Positions 22,341 to 30,584 of a stretch of 32,291 bases of DNA are shown here, piece by piece. Each line of letters opens with the position of its first letter. The stretch's first letter is position 1. The stretch is taken from contig JBLGEO010000044.1 in assembly GCA_047445235.1 (NCBI GenBank), forward strand, positions 1 to 32,291, read 5' to 3'. The position numbers and the translations under genes were made by a program. The DNA is from JBDSRX01 sp047445235. Its GTDB lineage: Bacteria; Patescibacteriota; Dojkabacteria; J137. A model generated the notes under the pieces. The model saw nothing but the letters and a program-made list of their open reading frames with translations, had not been told where the DNA came from and searched no databases.

Positions 22341-23156
22341 ATGTTCTTACTATTCGACATTGGTGGCACACACGTACGATTGAGTATAGCTCCCGATATT
22401 AACACTCTCAGTGATCCACTTATTTTCGATACTCCACAAAATTTTGACGAGTTTGAAACAAGATTAAAGTATTTTCTAGATAAAAATCTTAAAGAACAGA
22501 AAATAGAGAAAATAGTTGGTGGTATTGCAGGTGTATTAAACGATGACAGAACAAAACTTTTGAATTCTCCTAATCTTCAAGGTTGGGTTGGAAAACCACT
22601 TAAAGAAGTAATGCAAACAGTTACTGGTTGTGAAGATATAACAATTGAGAACGATGCTAATTTATGTGCTCTTGGAGAAGCTACTGAAGGTGCTGGTAAA
22701 GACTTCGAGATAGTTGCTTATATTACTATTGGTACTGGAATAGGTGGAAGCAGAATTGTAAATCAAAAAATAGATAAGAATACTTTCGGGTTTGAGCCAG
22801 GACATCAGATTTTAAAAATATCTCCTGATAGAAAGCTAGAAACTTTCGAGCAACTTGCAGGTGGTAACGCATTGCATAAGAAGTATGGACAACATGTACA
22901 CGATATTGAAGATTTAGAAGTAATTGATGAAATATATTTTAATACTGCTTGTGGTATTCACAATACAATACTTCACTGGTCTCCAGATGTAGTTGTTTTA
23001 GGAGGATCAATCGGTGAGGATTTAGATATTCCTAAATTAAAATCATATTTAGAAGAAGTAATGTTTATCTTTAAGAAGTTACCTCAAATCCGTTCAGCTA
23101 AGTTAGGTAAATCGAATGGTGTAGTAGGGGCCTTTCATTTACTTAAATTTGGTTAA
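22341..23156 (+). CDS. ROK family sugar kinase (glucokinase-like), zinc motif absent
   Basis: A 271-residue ASKHA-fold kinase, probably phosphorylating glucose or an amino sugar with ATP. Seen: phosphate-1 loop LLFDIGGTHVRLSIA, catalytic segment ENDANLCALGEA (Asp of the NDAN motif), phosphate-2 YITIGTGIGGSRI, the sugar-contact motif FGFEPGHQI, AGGNALHKKYG and the adenosine motif VVVLGGSIGED. The ROK zinc-binding CxCGxxGCxE segment, which should sit between EPGH and GGNAL, is missing: the stretch is LKISPDRKLETFEQLA, with no Cys. Substrate is uncertain. It forms a probable operon with the GerMN-like gene (11-bp gap). Confidence 0.87.
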   Translation: MFLLFDIGGTHVRLSIAPDINTLSDPLIFDTPQNFDEFETRLKYFLDKNLKEQKIEKIVGGIAGVLNDDRTKLLNSPNLQGWVGKPLKEVMQTVTGCEDITIENDANLCALGEATEGAGKDFEIVAYITIGTGIGGSRIVNQKIDKNTFGFEPGHQILKISPDRKLETFEQLAGGNALHKKYGQHVHDIEDLEVIDEIYFNTACGIHNTILHWSPDVVVLGGSIGEDLDIPKLKSYLEEVMFIFKKLPQIRSAKLGKSNGVVGAFHLLKFG

Positions 23157-23167
23157 TTTTAATAAAT

Positions 23168-23755
23168 ATGAGCAGAAGAACATTAGTAATAGTTGTACTG
23201 ATATTATGTGTTCTAACCCTAATAATAAGTGCTGTTCTTTATTTTATGTCTAAGAGTAGTATGAGTAACGGTATTGCTCCAACCATTTCTGAGCCTCAAG
23301 AACAAAGTAGTGATGTTACGACTAAAGTATATTTCTCTAAAATTCCTGAAAGTTATGATACTGACTTCGCTTTTGGTGTTGCTGTATCTAGAGTCATTTC
23401 TAAATCAAGCCCTGTTGAAGATAGTTTGAACATGCTTTTTAAAGGACCAACAGTGTCTGAAGTTGCAGGTGGTCTAAGAGATCCAATTCCTTTGAGTGGT
23501 GAATCTAACTGTGATGGTAATGACTTTAGAATAGTTTCAAATTCAACTCAACTAGGTTCGGACATTGAAGTTCACTTCTGTAAAGATATCACTATAAGTG
23601 GAGTAGGTGATGTTGCTAGAATTCAGTCTGTTATAAAGAAAACACTATTGGCTTTGCAAGATAGTGCTAATTTTAAAGTTGGTAGAATTGCAGTTTTAGA
23701 TAAAAGTAATAACTGCCTAGGTGATGAAAGTGGAATGAATGCGTGTATACACTAA
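23168..23755 (+). CDS. Membrane-anchored GerMN-domain-like protein
   Basis: A 195-residue protein with an N-terminal membrane helix (~6-28), a Ser/Gln-rich spacer, and a domain resembling GerMN (PF10646): TKVYFSKIP, a segment with VSRVISKSSPVEDSLNMLFKGPT matching the family's ‘LxxLxxGPT’ pattern, VAGGLRDPIPLSG, and VIKKTLLALQDSANFKVGRIAVL near the end. Four Cys lie in the exported part (ESNCDGN, HFCKD, NNCLG, NACIH), possibly two disulfides. GerMN domains occur in spore-germination proteins and in many non-sporeformers on the envelope; no specific role can be given. The stop overlaps the end of the convergent DUF998 gene. Confidence 0.68.
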   Translation: MSRRTLVIVVLILCVLTLIISAVLYFMSKSSMSNGIAPTISEPQEQSSDVTTKVYFSKIPESYDTDFAFGVAVSRVISKSSPVEDSLNMLFKGPTVSEVAGGLRDPIPLSGESNCDGNDFRIVSNSTQLGSDIEVHFCKDITISGVGDVARIQSVIKKTLLALQDSANFKVGRIAVLDKSNNCLGDESGMNACIH

Positions 23756-24311
23756 CCCTGGAATAAGGCTATTGTATAAAGAAGATTGAGAAATACCAAT
23801 ATTGTTATAAATATTAGTTCTTTAGAGGCCGGAAGAGTTAAGTGTTTTCTACCCATAAGAAGTGAACTGAAAAGAAAAGATGAAACAATAATAACTAAAA
23901 TTGAAAGAATAGAAAGATTTGCAAACTTTGCAAACTCTAAACTCATAACAAATCCTCCTAACCCAGCAGATACAAAAGTAAATATAGCTGCTACATAGTG
24001 CTCCCTAGGATGATCTTTCGTGTTAAGTATTGCTGCAGCGAGTGTAGAGACTAGTGTTATGGAAAGAATGGGAATTGAGAATATAAAGTTATTAACTCCA
24101 AAAGTAAAAATTATTATCAGTACAAAATATATTCCAGCAGTCCTGTTATTAGTAAAAATATTTTAAAACTTCTAGCAGTTCTTCTTAAAGCACCTAAATG
24201 ACTTATTGCCTTGCTCTGTGAATTGAATCCACTATCTTTCTTCATAAGAATCAATGGCGTAAGTAGCATTGAAATGCTGTTAAATACACCGATAAGTTTA
24301 AGAAAATCCAT
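23752..24311 (-). pseudogene. DUF998-like membrane protein, one-base frameshift
   Basis: Two minus-strand frames read as one polytopic protein. The first part (from ATG 24311: MDFLKLIGVFNSISMLL, SKAISHLGALRRTARSF, FLLITGLLEYIL) ends at a stop at 24117. The second frame takes over at the same place (YFVLIIIFTFGVNNFIFSI) and continues through HPREHYVAAIFTFVSAGLGG and ASKELIFITILVFLNLLY to TAG 23752. One extra T in the T4 run near 24124-24127 would fuse them into about 186 residues with six helices and the DUF998-type ISxLGA motif. The gene follows the CHASE2 cyclase by 29 bp and may be the last gene of that operon. Mutation or homopolymer sequencing error are both possible. Confidence 0.75.
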
Positions 24312-24340
24312 AGATTTAGTTGAAATGCTTTTAAGTTATA

Positions 24341-26305
24341 CTATTTTTCGTCCCACTTCCATACTCCGTCCCAATGTTCTGGTGAATTTTTAATTAGCTC
24401 ATCAATCCTTTCAATTAATTTATGTGAAGCTTTATCTGAGTCTAGTTTTTCAAGCAAAGATTTTGATTGTTTGAAATCTCCCTTATGGTAAAGATTGAAT
24501 GCCTTTTCAAACTTTTCAACTAAGTCTTTATTTGCCTCGAAGTTTCTTAAAGGTTCATAAATTTTTACTGGTTTATCTTTTCCTTTAACTTTTACTGTGT
24601 CCAAATGTCTGAAAATTATTGCGGCATCTGTGATTAGATCTTTTGTCCCTTCCGAAATAATAACCGTTACTCCATATTTTTTTGTTAGTCCTTCTAATCT
24701 AGAACCTAAGTTTACGTTATCACCTAGAACAGTATAGTCAAATCTTGCTGACCCACCAACATTTCCAACAACCATTGCTCCAGAGTTGATTCCAATACCG
24801 ATATTTATTTCTGGGTATTGAGGATAGATTTTTTTAAACTCTTCAAGTTTGTCTTTCATTTGAAATGCAGTTTCCACTGAGTTGTTTGCATGTTCTATAT
24901 CAACAAGTGGGGCTCCCCAAATTGCCATAATTGCATCACCAATATACTTATCGATTGTTCCGTTATTTGAAAGTATCACATTTGACATAAACTCTAAGTA
25001 GTCGTTTAGAAGTTGTACAAGTTGTTCTGGAGTTAAAGACTCTGAAATTGTTGTGAAGCTTCTAATATCAGAAAACATTACACTCATTACTCTAGTTTCT
25101 CCACCAAGTTTTAATTTTTCTGGGTCTCTTATTAGTTCGGCTAGTAAGTTTGGACTTAAATATTTTTGGAAGACTCCTTTTACAAATCTAGTTTCGCTCG
25201 ATTTGGTCAAATAGCGGTAAATAACGGTGGTGATGTAAAAGATTACTACTATTATTGAAAAGCCTATTATGGGCCATTCTAGGCCGAAATTTAGTATAAA
25301 AATCCCTGTCAAGAAGTTAACTACAAAAGCTATTATTAAAAATGTAGTATCTTGCGTTGTATTCTTAAGTCTGTTGAAGAGGAATATGATAATAAAACTG
25401 TATAATAGAGTCACAATAAGGAATATTGAAAAGTCTACTTTATATAAAAAATTTTTGTTAAGAAACGTATTTACAATGTTCGCGTGAATTAATACTCCAG
25501 GTATATTGTCTCCAAAAATGCTTGTAAAGTTATCATTCAAATTGCTTCTTAGATCCAAAGCCGTTGACCCAATAATGACAATTTTATTTTTGAAGAAATC
25601 GTCAGAAAAGTTCCCACTTATAACATCCTTAAAAGCAATACTACTAAAGTCTTCTCTAGTATATGTAAATCTAACACTATGGCTTGAATCTGTATTGATA
25701 GTAGTAGAACGAAGATTGACAGGATCTGTGCATAAAGATGAACCATTGACTTTCAAATAGCTGCTCACTAGTTGGGTTGCAAAACTTAACTCACAGTCTG
25801 TTAGAGAAGTTGTAAAAAGTTCAGTTTTCCTTATCTTACCATCTGAATCTGTTGCAAAGTTTACAAGTCCAGAAGCGACATTCTTTTCACCATCATACAC
25901 ACTTTTAATTAGTTGTCCGTCTGCAATTTTACTTCCAAAGATGACAGGTGAGCTTGAGTTTTTAACAGCATCTGTTACTTTGTCATCTCCATCTCTACTT
26001 TCTAGAAATAACACATCGAAACCTAATACAGAAGGTTTTTGAGTTTCTATCTTGTTTATTGCATTTGCGAATACGGATCTATCCCATGGCCAGCTTCCAA
26101 TTTCTTTTAAACTTTCGTCATCTATTTTTACTACTACAACTTCTGGTCGAGCAGTGGACTGTCCTTGTAATTGGTCTAAAAGTAGATCGTTTACAGATGA
26201 AAATATTGGTATTTGAAGTATAAATGGAAAGACAAGTGCTGCAATGACAACAGCAATTGGAAATAAGTTTTTTCTGAGGAGTTTTATATAGTTTCTAAGT
26301 CTCAT
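24341..26305 (-). CDS. CHASE2-domain class III adenylate cyclase
   Basis: A 654-residue membrane receptor that should make cAMP. Order: transmembrane helix (~13-31); extracellular CHASE2 sensor (~36-280: DLLLDQLQGQS, VVVVKIDDESLKEIGSWPWDR, GFDVLFLE, IVIIGSTALDL, GVLIHANIVNT); three helices (~290-364); cyclase domain (~400-580). The cyclase has both metal Asp (Asp413 in MFSDIRSFT, Asp457 in YIGDAIMAIWG), adenine-selecting Lys453 and Asp523 (RFDYTVLG), and Asn532/Arg536 (NVNLGSR), so it should be active and adenine-specific. A tail of ~75 charged residues resembles a TPR-like helix pair. Its start overlaps the FecR gene by 4 bp (ATGA), so translation is coupled. No cAMP receptor gene is in the window. 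Confidence 0.95.
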   Translation of the reverse strand: MRLRNYIKLLRKNLFPIAVVIAALVFPFILQIPIFSSVNDLLLDQLQGQSTARPEVVVVKIDDESLKEIGSWPWDRSVFANAINKIETQKPSVLGFDVLFLESRDGDDKVTDAVKNSSSPVIFGSKIADGQLIKSVYDGEKNVASGLVNFATDSDGKIRKTELFTTSLTDCELSFATQLVSSYLKVNGSSLCTDPVNLRSTTINTDSSHSVRFTYTREDFSSIAFKDVISGNFSDDFFKNKIVIIGSTALDLRSNLNDNFTSIFGDNIPGVLIHANIVNTFLNKNFLYKVDFSIFLIVTLLYSFIIIFLFNRLKNTTQDTTFLIIAFVVNFLTGIFILNFGLEWPIIGFSIIVVIFYITTVIYRYLTKSSETRFVKGVFQKYLSPNLLAELIRDPEKLKLGGETRVMSVMFSDIRSFTTISESLTPEQLVQLLNDYLEFMSNVILSNNGTIDKYIGDAIMAIWGAPLVDIEHANNSVETAFQMKDKLEEFKKIYPQYPEINIGIGINSGAMVVGNVGGSARFDYTVLGDNVNLGSRLEGLTKKYGVTVIISEGTKDLITDAAIIFRHLDTVKVKGKDKPVKIYEPLRNFEANKDLVEKFEKAFNLYHKGDFKQSKSLLEKLDSDKASHKLIERIDELIKNSPEHWDGVWKWDEK

Positions 26306-27351
26306 TTAGTAAGTACTTTAAGCTTTTCTGCTGCATCAACACTTAGTATTTTATCTTGGCACCCAGCTTTTATAGTTGTAAGGATATTCAACATTTTGTC
26401 CGAATCTGCTACGTATTGCTTATATTTTTGAACGTTGTTTGTAAGTTTATCTAGTTCTTGAGGTGGAATATCTGTACAAACATTCTCAGTTATTTTTTCT
26501 AGTTTATACAAGTCGGATAGATCGTCTCGAATTTGGTTAGTGTCTGGCTGTCTTAATATATTTGTTCTAATAAATTTAATAAATGACGGGACAGGCGTTC
26601 TTAATCCAAAATGAAATCTATCGAAATCCGAAGATTCCTCTAATTTTTGTCTAAGCAATGTTCTTAGATTTCTTACACCACCTTTTTTAAGATCTTCGTA
26701 AATACTATCAACTAATTTATTTCTTTTGTACCAGTCAGTTGCTTTGAATGCATCGTCAGTAAGATATTTTTTAATTTTATCTTTTACATTTTTTGGTATG
26801 TCAGATCTATCTCCAGGTTGTAGATCGTATTGTTCCACAGCTGTTCCATCGGTATCTAGACTTTGTACATTTACTTTGCTTTCTTCTACGCTTACATGAG
26901 AAGTTCCATCTGTATCGAATCCAACTGCAAATATTGTTCCTCTTACAGCTGCGATTGTATTTGCAGTTTGTACTTTATATTCTCCACCGTTTGTAACTGT
27001 TTGGACTCTGTGCCATGTTTTACCAATTAATTGGTCTATTGAAGCTTGATTTCCTGAATAAGAAACTTGAATTTCGGAAGACTGGTCAATTGAAATTAAA
27101 GAGTTGTCTGGTAAGAATACTCTTGCGTATGCACCAACATCTGTTTTTATAAAACTACCCGATTTTACTGTTTGTTCATCCGAAGCAACTTCTTTATAAT
27201 CAGATTTTTCGTCATCTTTTACATAAACTTTGCCTTCTTCTTTAACTAAAGAAATATCCGTTGGATCTACACTTTTTGTATAAAGAAAAAAAGCAATTCC
27301 TGCTACAAACAAACTTCCAATTAGTACTATTAATGCAATTGTTCTTTTCAT
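26302..27351 (-). CDS. Membrane-anchored FecR-domain protein
   Basis: A 349-residue protein: N-terminal anchor (~4-24), then a FecR domain (~35-190: TVKSGSFIKTDVGAYARVFLPDNS, SSEIQVSYSG, IGKTWHRVQTVTNGGEYKVQTANTIAAVRGTIF, VSVEESKVNVQS, LQPGDRSDI), then a long charged alpha-helical C-terminus with a pair of Cys (NVCTDI and AGCQD). FecR domains outside iron systems are periplasmic/extracellular beta-rich sensors and are often encoded beside CHASE2 cyclases. Here the stop overlaps the cyclase start, so the protein probably senses or presents the signal to CHASE2. Confidence 0.92.
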   Translation of the reverse strand: MKRTIALIVLIGSLFVAGIAFFLYTKSVDPTDISLVKEEGKVYVKDDEKSDYKEVASDEQTVKSGSFIKTDVGAYARVFLPDNSLISIDQSSEIQVSYSGNQASIDQLIGKTWHRVQTVTNGGEYKVQTANTIAAVRGTIFAVGFDTDGTSHVSVEESKVNVQSLDTDGTAVEQYDLQPGDRSDIPKNVKDKIKKYLTDDAFKATDWYKRNKLVDSIYEDLKKGGVRNLRTLLRQKLEESSDFDRFHFGLRTPVPSFIKFIRTNILRQPDTNQIRDDLSDLYKLEKITENVCTDIPPQELDKLTNNVQKYKQYVADSDKMLNILTTIKAGCQDKILSVDAAEKLKVLTK

Positions 27352-27363
27352 AATTTATCTAAA

Positions 27364-28215
27364 TTAACCCAAAGAAGTTGTATCAAATTTAATGGTAATA
27401 CTTACTGGCTTACTATTGGCACCCTTTGAATCTGTGACTACTAAAGTGATTGTATAAATTGTTGGTAAACGATTGTACGTCACGTAATATTTAAACGAAG
27501 TATTAGCTGTTGTTCCAGAATTACCATAATCATCTGACCAGCTATAAGTTAAAGGGTCTCCATCTGGGTCTATTCCTATTCCAGAAAAGTCTACGACAGT
27601 AAAATATTTAATTTGTGCTGAAAGGACAACCTCACTTTGAAATGAATTATAAACAGTACCATCTTTAGGACTTGTAATATTAGCTGTAGGTGCCTGATTC
27701 GGTGGAGGTTGTGGAGCTGGTGGTGGTGATGCTTTAATTCCAAGAACTTGGGGTTTTGGATCAGTAAAGCTAATTGTAATAGTACTTACACCACTCAATT
27801 TTCCAGAAACTGAAACTAATTTAATTGAATGGGATCCCGCTTTTAGTCCTTCTAAAGAATATGCATAACCTGTTGCGAATGGAGTAGCATCTGTATCTAA
27901 GTACCAGCTCAAGTCTTTCTCCTCAATTTTTGAACTATTACATTCTAAAACTGCAATACCAGTAAGTGTAACTTTATCTCCAGTTGTATATTTTGTACCA
28001 TCGGCTGGGGAAGCTATAGTTGTCTTTGGTGGAATTTGATTATTAAAGCAAGGACCTAAACTTAAAATTGGTTTAACCTCAATTCTTACATCTGCTTTGG
28101 CATTCGTTGAAAGTGCAGAGAAGATAAGTACAGCAACGATAACGAAAACAAGGAAACCTCCTATAATTAGGACTATTCTATACTGAACCAATGTTTTTAC
28201 TAGATTTTTAGGCAT
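27364..28215 (-). CDS. Membrane-anchored PKD/Ig-like domain protein
   Basis: A 283-residue exported protein with an N-terminal helix (~12-35), one Ig-like region (~60-155: ASPADGTKYTTGDKVTLTGIA, YSLEGLKAGSHSIKLVSV), a Pro-rich hinge (KASPPPAPQPPPNQAP, ~163-178) and a second PKD-like domain (~180-283: ANITSPKDGTVYNSFQSEV, GIDPDGDPLTYSWSDDYGN, YTITLVVTDSKGANSKPVSI). The DPDGDPLTYSW and TVTDSKG patterns are typical of PKD/cadherin-like repeats that bind ligands or calcium on surfaces. It leads an operon with the FecR gene (12-bp gap) and the CHASE2 cyclase, so it may be the outermost part of a sensory complex. Confidence 0.8.
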   Translation of the reverse strand: MPKNLVKTLVQYRIVLIIGGFLVFVIVAVLIFSALSTNAKADVRIEVKPILSLGPCFNNQIPPKTTIASPADGTKYTTGDKVTLTGIAVLECNSSKIEEKDLSWYLDTDATPFATGYAYSLEGLKAGSHSIKLVSVSGKLSGVSTITISFTDPKPQVLGIKASPPPAPQPPPNQAPTANITSPKDGTVYNSFQSEVVLSAQIKYFTVVDFSGIGIDPDGDPLTYSWSDDYGNSGTTANTSFKYYVTYNRLPTIYTITLVVTDSKGANSKPVSITIKFDTTSLG

Positions 28216-28374
28216 AAATCAAAAAGATTTACTAAGCTATTCTATTGCAAAATACAAAAAATTTCCTCTAAAAATAAGAACAAAAGAAAAGCAATGCCCA
28301 CTTCAATTCTTTAAGGAAATTTAATAAATACAATAATTATGGAAATTATAACAGTACGAAAGTGTGTAGTCTAA

Positions 28375-28830
28375 TTAATTACTTGTATTATATCTCCAAA
28401 TGGATACATTATTCCACACTCTCTCGTGTATAAAATAGATTACTGTACTTGATATATTAGTGAATATTATAATTCCAATTGCTTCTGACGAACTCTTTGT
28501 AATTAATGTTGAAATTATAAAATCGGAAGTTAATACTATTGTTCTAAATGTTATAGATTTTACTAACGATCTACTGACATACTCTTGGTCTATTGATTTT
28601 TTGTTTCTTAGCCAAGAGATTTTATTCCAGAACCTTTCGTGAAGATAGTAGAGGATAGTGCTAGAAATATTTGTGAAAATAACTATTGGTAATATTTCAT
28701 CCGTCCTTCCTGTTACTAAAGATACAACAATTGAATCACTGAGAATAACAATAATTCTAAATGTAACGGATTTTAGTAAAGATCTCTTTCTTTTATCTGT
28801 TTTAGTTTTTTCGTCTAAAAGCTTATTCAA
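28375..28830 (-). CDS. Membrane protein with two tandem DUF2061 domains
   Basis: A 151-residue protein in which the same ~60-residue unit occurs twice: LLKSVTFRIIVILSDSIVVS ending in YLHERFWNKISW, and LVKSITFRTIVLTSDFIIST ending in FIHERVWNNVSIW. This is the DUF2061 pattern (KSxTxR, two membrane helices, YxHExxWN). DUF2061 is found as a single unit in many bacteria, sometimes fused to sulfate-assimilation or other enzymes; its role is unknown. The internal duplication gives four helices. The start overlaps the upstream VOC gene by 8 bp. It is the last gene of a minus-strand cluster; 28216-28374 downstream of it shows no gene. Confidence 0.85.
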   Translation of the reverse strand: MNKLLDEKTKTDKRKRSLLKSVTFRIIVILSDSIVVSLVTGRTDEILPIVIFTNISSTILYYLHERFWNKISWLRNKKSIDQEYVSRSLVKSITFRTIVLTSDFIISTLITKSSSEAIGIIIFTNISSTVIYFIHERVWNNVSIWRYNTSN

Positions 28831-29278
28831 CAGCCTTTTCTAAGTCAGCAACTATAATCTTATGCATTTGCATCATTGCATCCATAGCTTTCTTAGCTTT
28901 TGCTGGATCTGGATTACCCATGCATACTCCTAATTCTTGAGGGATAACTTGCCAAGAAAGCCCGAATTTATCTTTTAACCATCCACACTGTGATTCTTCT
29001 CCACCACCAGCAATTAAAGAATTCCAGTAGTAATCAACCTCTTCCTGACCTTTACAGTCAATCATAAAGGAAATTGCCTCAGTAAACTTAAATTCTGGAC
29101 CTGCATTCATTCCTTGCATTTCTTGTCCCTTAATACTAAAACCAAATGTCATAATTTTTCCATCTGGCATCATATTTTTACTTAGTTCTTTATAATCGTC
29201 TTTAAATACTGACTTGTAGAATTCCATTGCCTCACCGCCGTTGTCGTTAAACCATAAGAAAGGAAATACTTTGTTCAT
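28823..29278 (-). CDS. PhnB-like VOC (glyoxalase-fold) protein
   Basis: A 151-residue protein of the vicinal-oxygen-chelate superfamily, PhnB/‘3-demethylubiquinone-9 3-methyltransferase’ group (PF06983). Typical segments: FPFLWFNDNGGEAMEFYKSVF, MTFGFSIKGQEMQGMNAGPEFKF, AISFMIDCKGQEEVDYYWNSL, CGWLKDKFGLSWQVIP and a C-terminal helix with AMDAMMQMHKIIVADL. Despite the old family name most members are not ubiquinone methyltransferases; the reaction is unknown. It starts 20 bp after the small membrane-protein gene and overlaps DUF2061 by 8 bp, so it is inside an operon. Confidence 0.9.
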   Translation of the reverse strand: MNKVFPFLWFNDNGGEAMEFYKSVFKDDYKELSKNMMPDGKIMTFGFSIKGQEMQGMNAGPEFKFTEAISFMIDCKGQEEVDYYWNSLIAGGGEESQCGWLKDKFGLSWQVIPQELGVCMGNPDPAKAKKAMDAMMQMHKIIVADLEKAVE

Positions 29279-29298
29279 AATGTGTTAATTAAAAGATA

Positions 29299-29568
29299 TT
29301 ATTTTGTGACGCCCCAAAGAGCATCAAAGGCTTTTTGAGCATCCTCACTTGTTGAACCTGGATTATCTCTCTTGTAATCTTCGAACCATTTAATCATATT
29401 GTCGAAGTTTTTATCAAACTCCTCTTTATTTGGAGCAGCTTCTCTTGCTCGAACATAATTATCAAAGTCTTGTTTCTTTTGAATTAATGAGGGGATAGTA
29501 ATACCGATGACTATGCCTGCTAGTAAAATTAGTATAACAAGTATGACTTTCTTTAGATTACTATTCAT
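29299..29568 (-). CDS. Small single-pass membrane protein, unknown
   Basis: An 89-residue protein: a short basic start (MNSNLKK), one strong membrane helix (~7-28, VILVILILLAGIVIGITIP), then a charged exported or peripheral segment (DFDNYVRAREAAPNKEEFDKNFDNMIKWFEDY...) likely to be helical, ending AFDALWGVTK. No family was recognised. Position in the minus-strand cluster (39 bp after the AlkD fragment, 20 bp before the VOC gene) supports expression. Confidence 0.72.
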   Translation of the reverse strand: MNSNLKKVILVILILLAGIVIGITIPSLIQKKQDFDNYVRAREAAPNKEEFDKNFDNMIKWFEDYKRDNPGSTSEDAQKAFDALWGVTK

Positions 29569-29607
29569 AATAAAAGATAAGAAGTATTAATATATCTTAA
29601 CTCATAA

Positions 29608-29790
29608 TTAACTCTTTTTCATATACTTATCTTTCTCAGATTTACTTAACTTTTCAATTGAATATCGAAGCATTACTCTAGGCATTTGTTTTGAATGTTT
29701 GTCTAAAAATCTTATTAATTCTTTTAAATCAATCGTTCTCAAACCCCATCCAACAGCTTTATGGACTAAATTTTCTGATGTTAAATTCAT
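29608..29790 (-). pseudogene. AlkD-like DNA alkylation repair protein, C-terminal fragment only
   Basis: A 60-residue ORF that matches only the C-terminal end of AlkD-family HEAT-repeat glycosylases (PF08713): VHKAVGWGLRTIDLKELIRF and LDKHSKQMPRVMLRYSIEKL recall ‘vrKAixWaLRexg..v..fl..h...mpr..lryAiekl’. Full AlkD proteins are about 220-230 residues and carry the DNA-contacting residues earlier, so this is a remnant or a repurposed small helical protein. Its ATG overlaps the DUF1697 stop (ATGA), so it would be translated by coupling. The intact frame argues that it may be kept. Confidence 0.65.
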
Positions 29791-30332
29791 AGTGCCACTA
29801 ATTTCTTAATTGTATTCCAATTTCTAGTTGTCACTCTTTTACCATAGACCTTTTCGATAGTATTCATAAGCTTAGTAGAATCTCCTTCCTGTGTCAGAAT
29901 TAACACTGAGCAAACTACTTCTTTAGTTGCGCTTAAGATTTTAAAGAACCCGCCTTCAGATTCATAAGGAATAGGAATACTTGCTTTTTTAGGTTCACTT
30001 AGAAAAGAAACATAAAGTCTTGTTTCATTCGTAACTTTAATACCTTTGAATGGATCGGATACGTGGAGTTTTTTAATACTATCCATAGTTCTAAGTAAAA
30101 CCGGAATCTCAAAACCAAATCTTTTCTTTAGAAATATTTCTAAAGAATCCGTTAATTCTTCTGAATCCTCATTTGAGCTATCAAAAATTACATTGCCAGT
30201 AGCCAGAAGCGTGGAGATATTTGAATAACCAGCAACCTTGAAAGCTTTTCTTAATTCTTCCATTCGGACAATATGATTCCCTCCGACATTAATTGCTCTT
30301 AGCAATGCAACGTAAGTTATTTGGTTTTTCAT
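29787..30332 (-). CDS. DUF1697 family protein
   Basis: A 181-residue protein of family DUF1697 (PF08002): YVALLRAINVGGNHIVRMEELRKAF, YSNISTLLATGNVIFDSS, FLKKRFGFEIPVLLRTMDSI, and the ending VYGKRVTTRNWNTIKKLVAL (family pattern TxRNWxTvxkL). The function is unknown; members are small cytosolic proteins common in bacteria. The gene leads a minus-strand cluster and its stop overlaps the AlkD fragment start. tRNA-Ser lies 21 bp upstream on the same strand, so co-transcription from the tRNA promoter is possible. Confidence 0.92.
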   Translation of the reverse strand: MKNQITYVALLRAINVGGNHIVRMEELRKAFKVAGYSNISTLLATGNVIFDSSNEDSEELTDSLEIFLKKRFGFEIPVLLRTMDSIKKLHVSDPFKGIKVTNETRLYVSFLSEPKKASIPIPYESEGGFFKILSATKEVVCSVLILTQEGDSTKLMNTIEKVYGKRVTTRNWNTIKKLVAL

Positions 30333-30353
30333 TAAATTTTTTCTTGAAGTATA

Positions 30354-30439
30354 CGGAGAGAGGGGGATTCGAACCCCCGCGGGATTGCTCCCCTAACACG
30401 CTAGCAGTGTGTCCCCTTGAGCCACTTGGGTACCTCTCC
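30354..30439 (-). tRNA. tRNA-Ser (anticodon GCU)
   Basis: On the minus strand: acceptor GGAGAGG pairs with TCTCTCC (one G-U); anticodon loop CTGCTAG gives GCT (Ser, AGC/AGU); long variable arm (GGGGAGCAATCCCGC region), typical of class II tRNA; T-arm GGGGGTTCGAATCCCCC; discriminator G at 30354, CCA not encoded. The last anticodon-stem pair is an A-C mismatch. Confidence 0.93.
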
Positions 30440-30517
30440 AGGTAACAGGATTATACCAGTAAATATAGACTTTTTTCTAGATTAATTTTACAGATGCATT
30501 CCACGTATAGTAGCTAC

Positions 30518-30545
30518 TTGACTTTTGTCTGCATATGTAGATAAT
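30518..30545 (+). promoter_or_regulatory. Sigma-70-like promoter of the PAS kinase
   Basis: TTGACT (30518-30523), 16-bp spacer, GATAAT (30540-30545). Transcription would start near 30552, leaving an A-rich leader before the kinase frame. It is the best -35/-10 pair in the window. Confidence 0.6.
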
Positions 30546-30584
30546 TGGGATAGTAATTAATATCTTTAACAAATAAAAAAAGAA

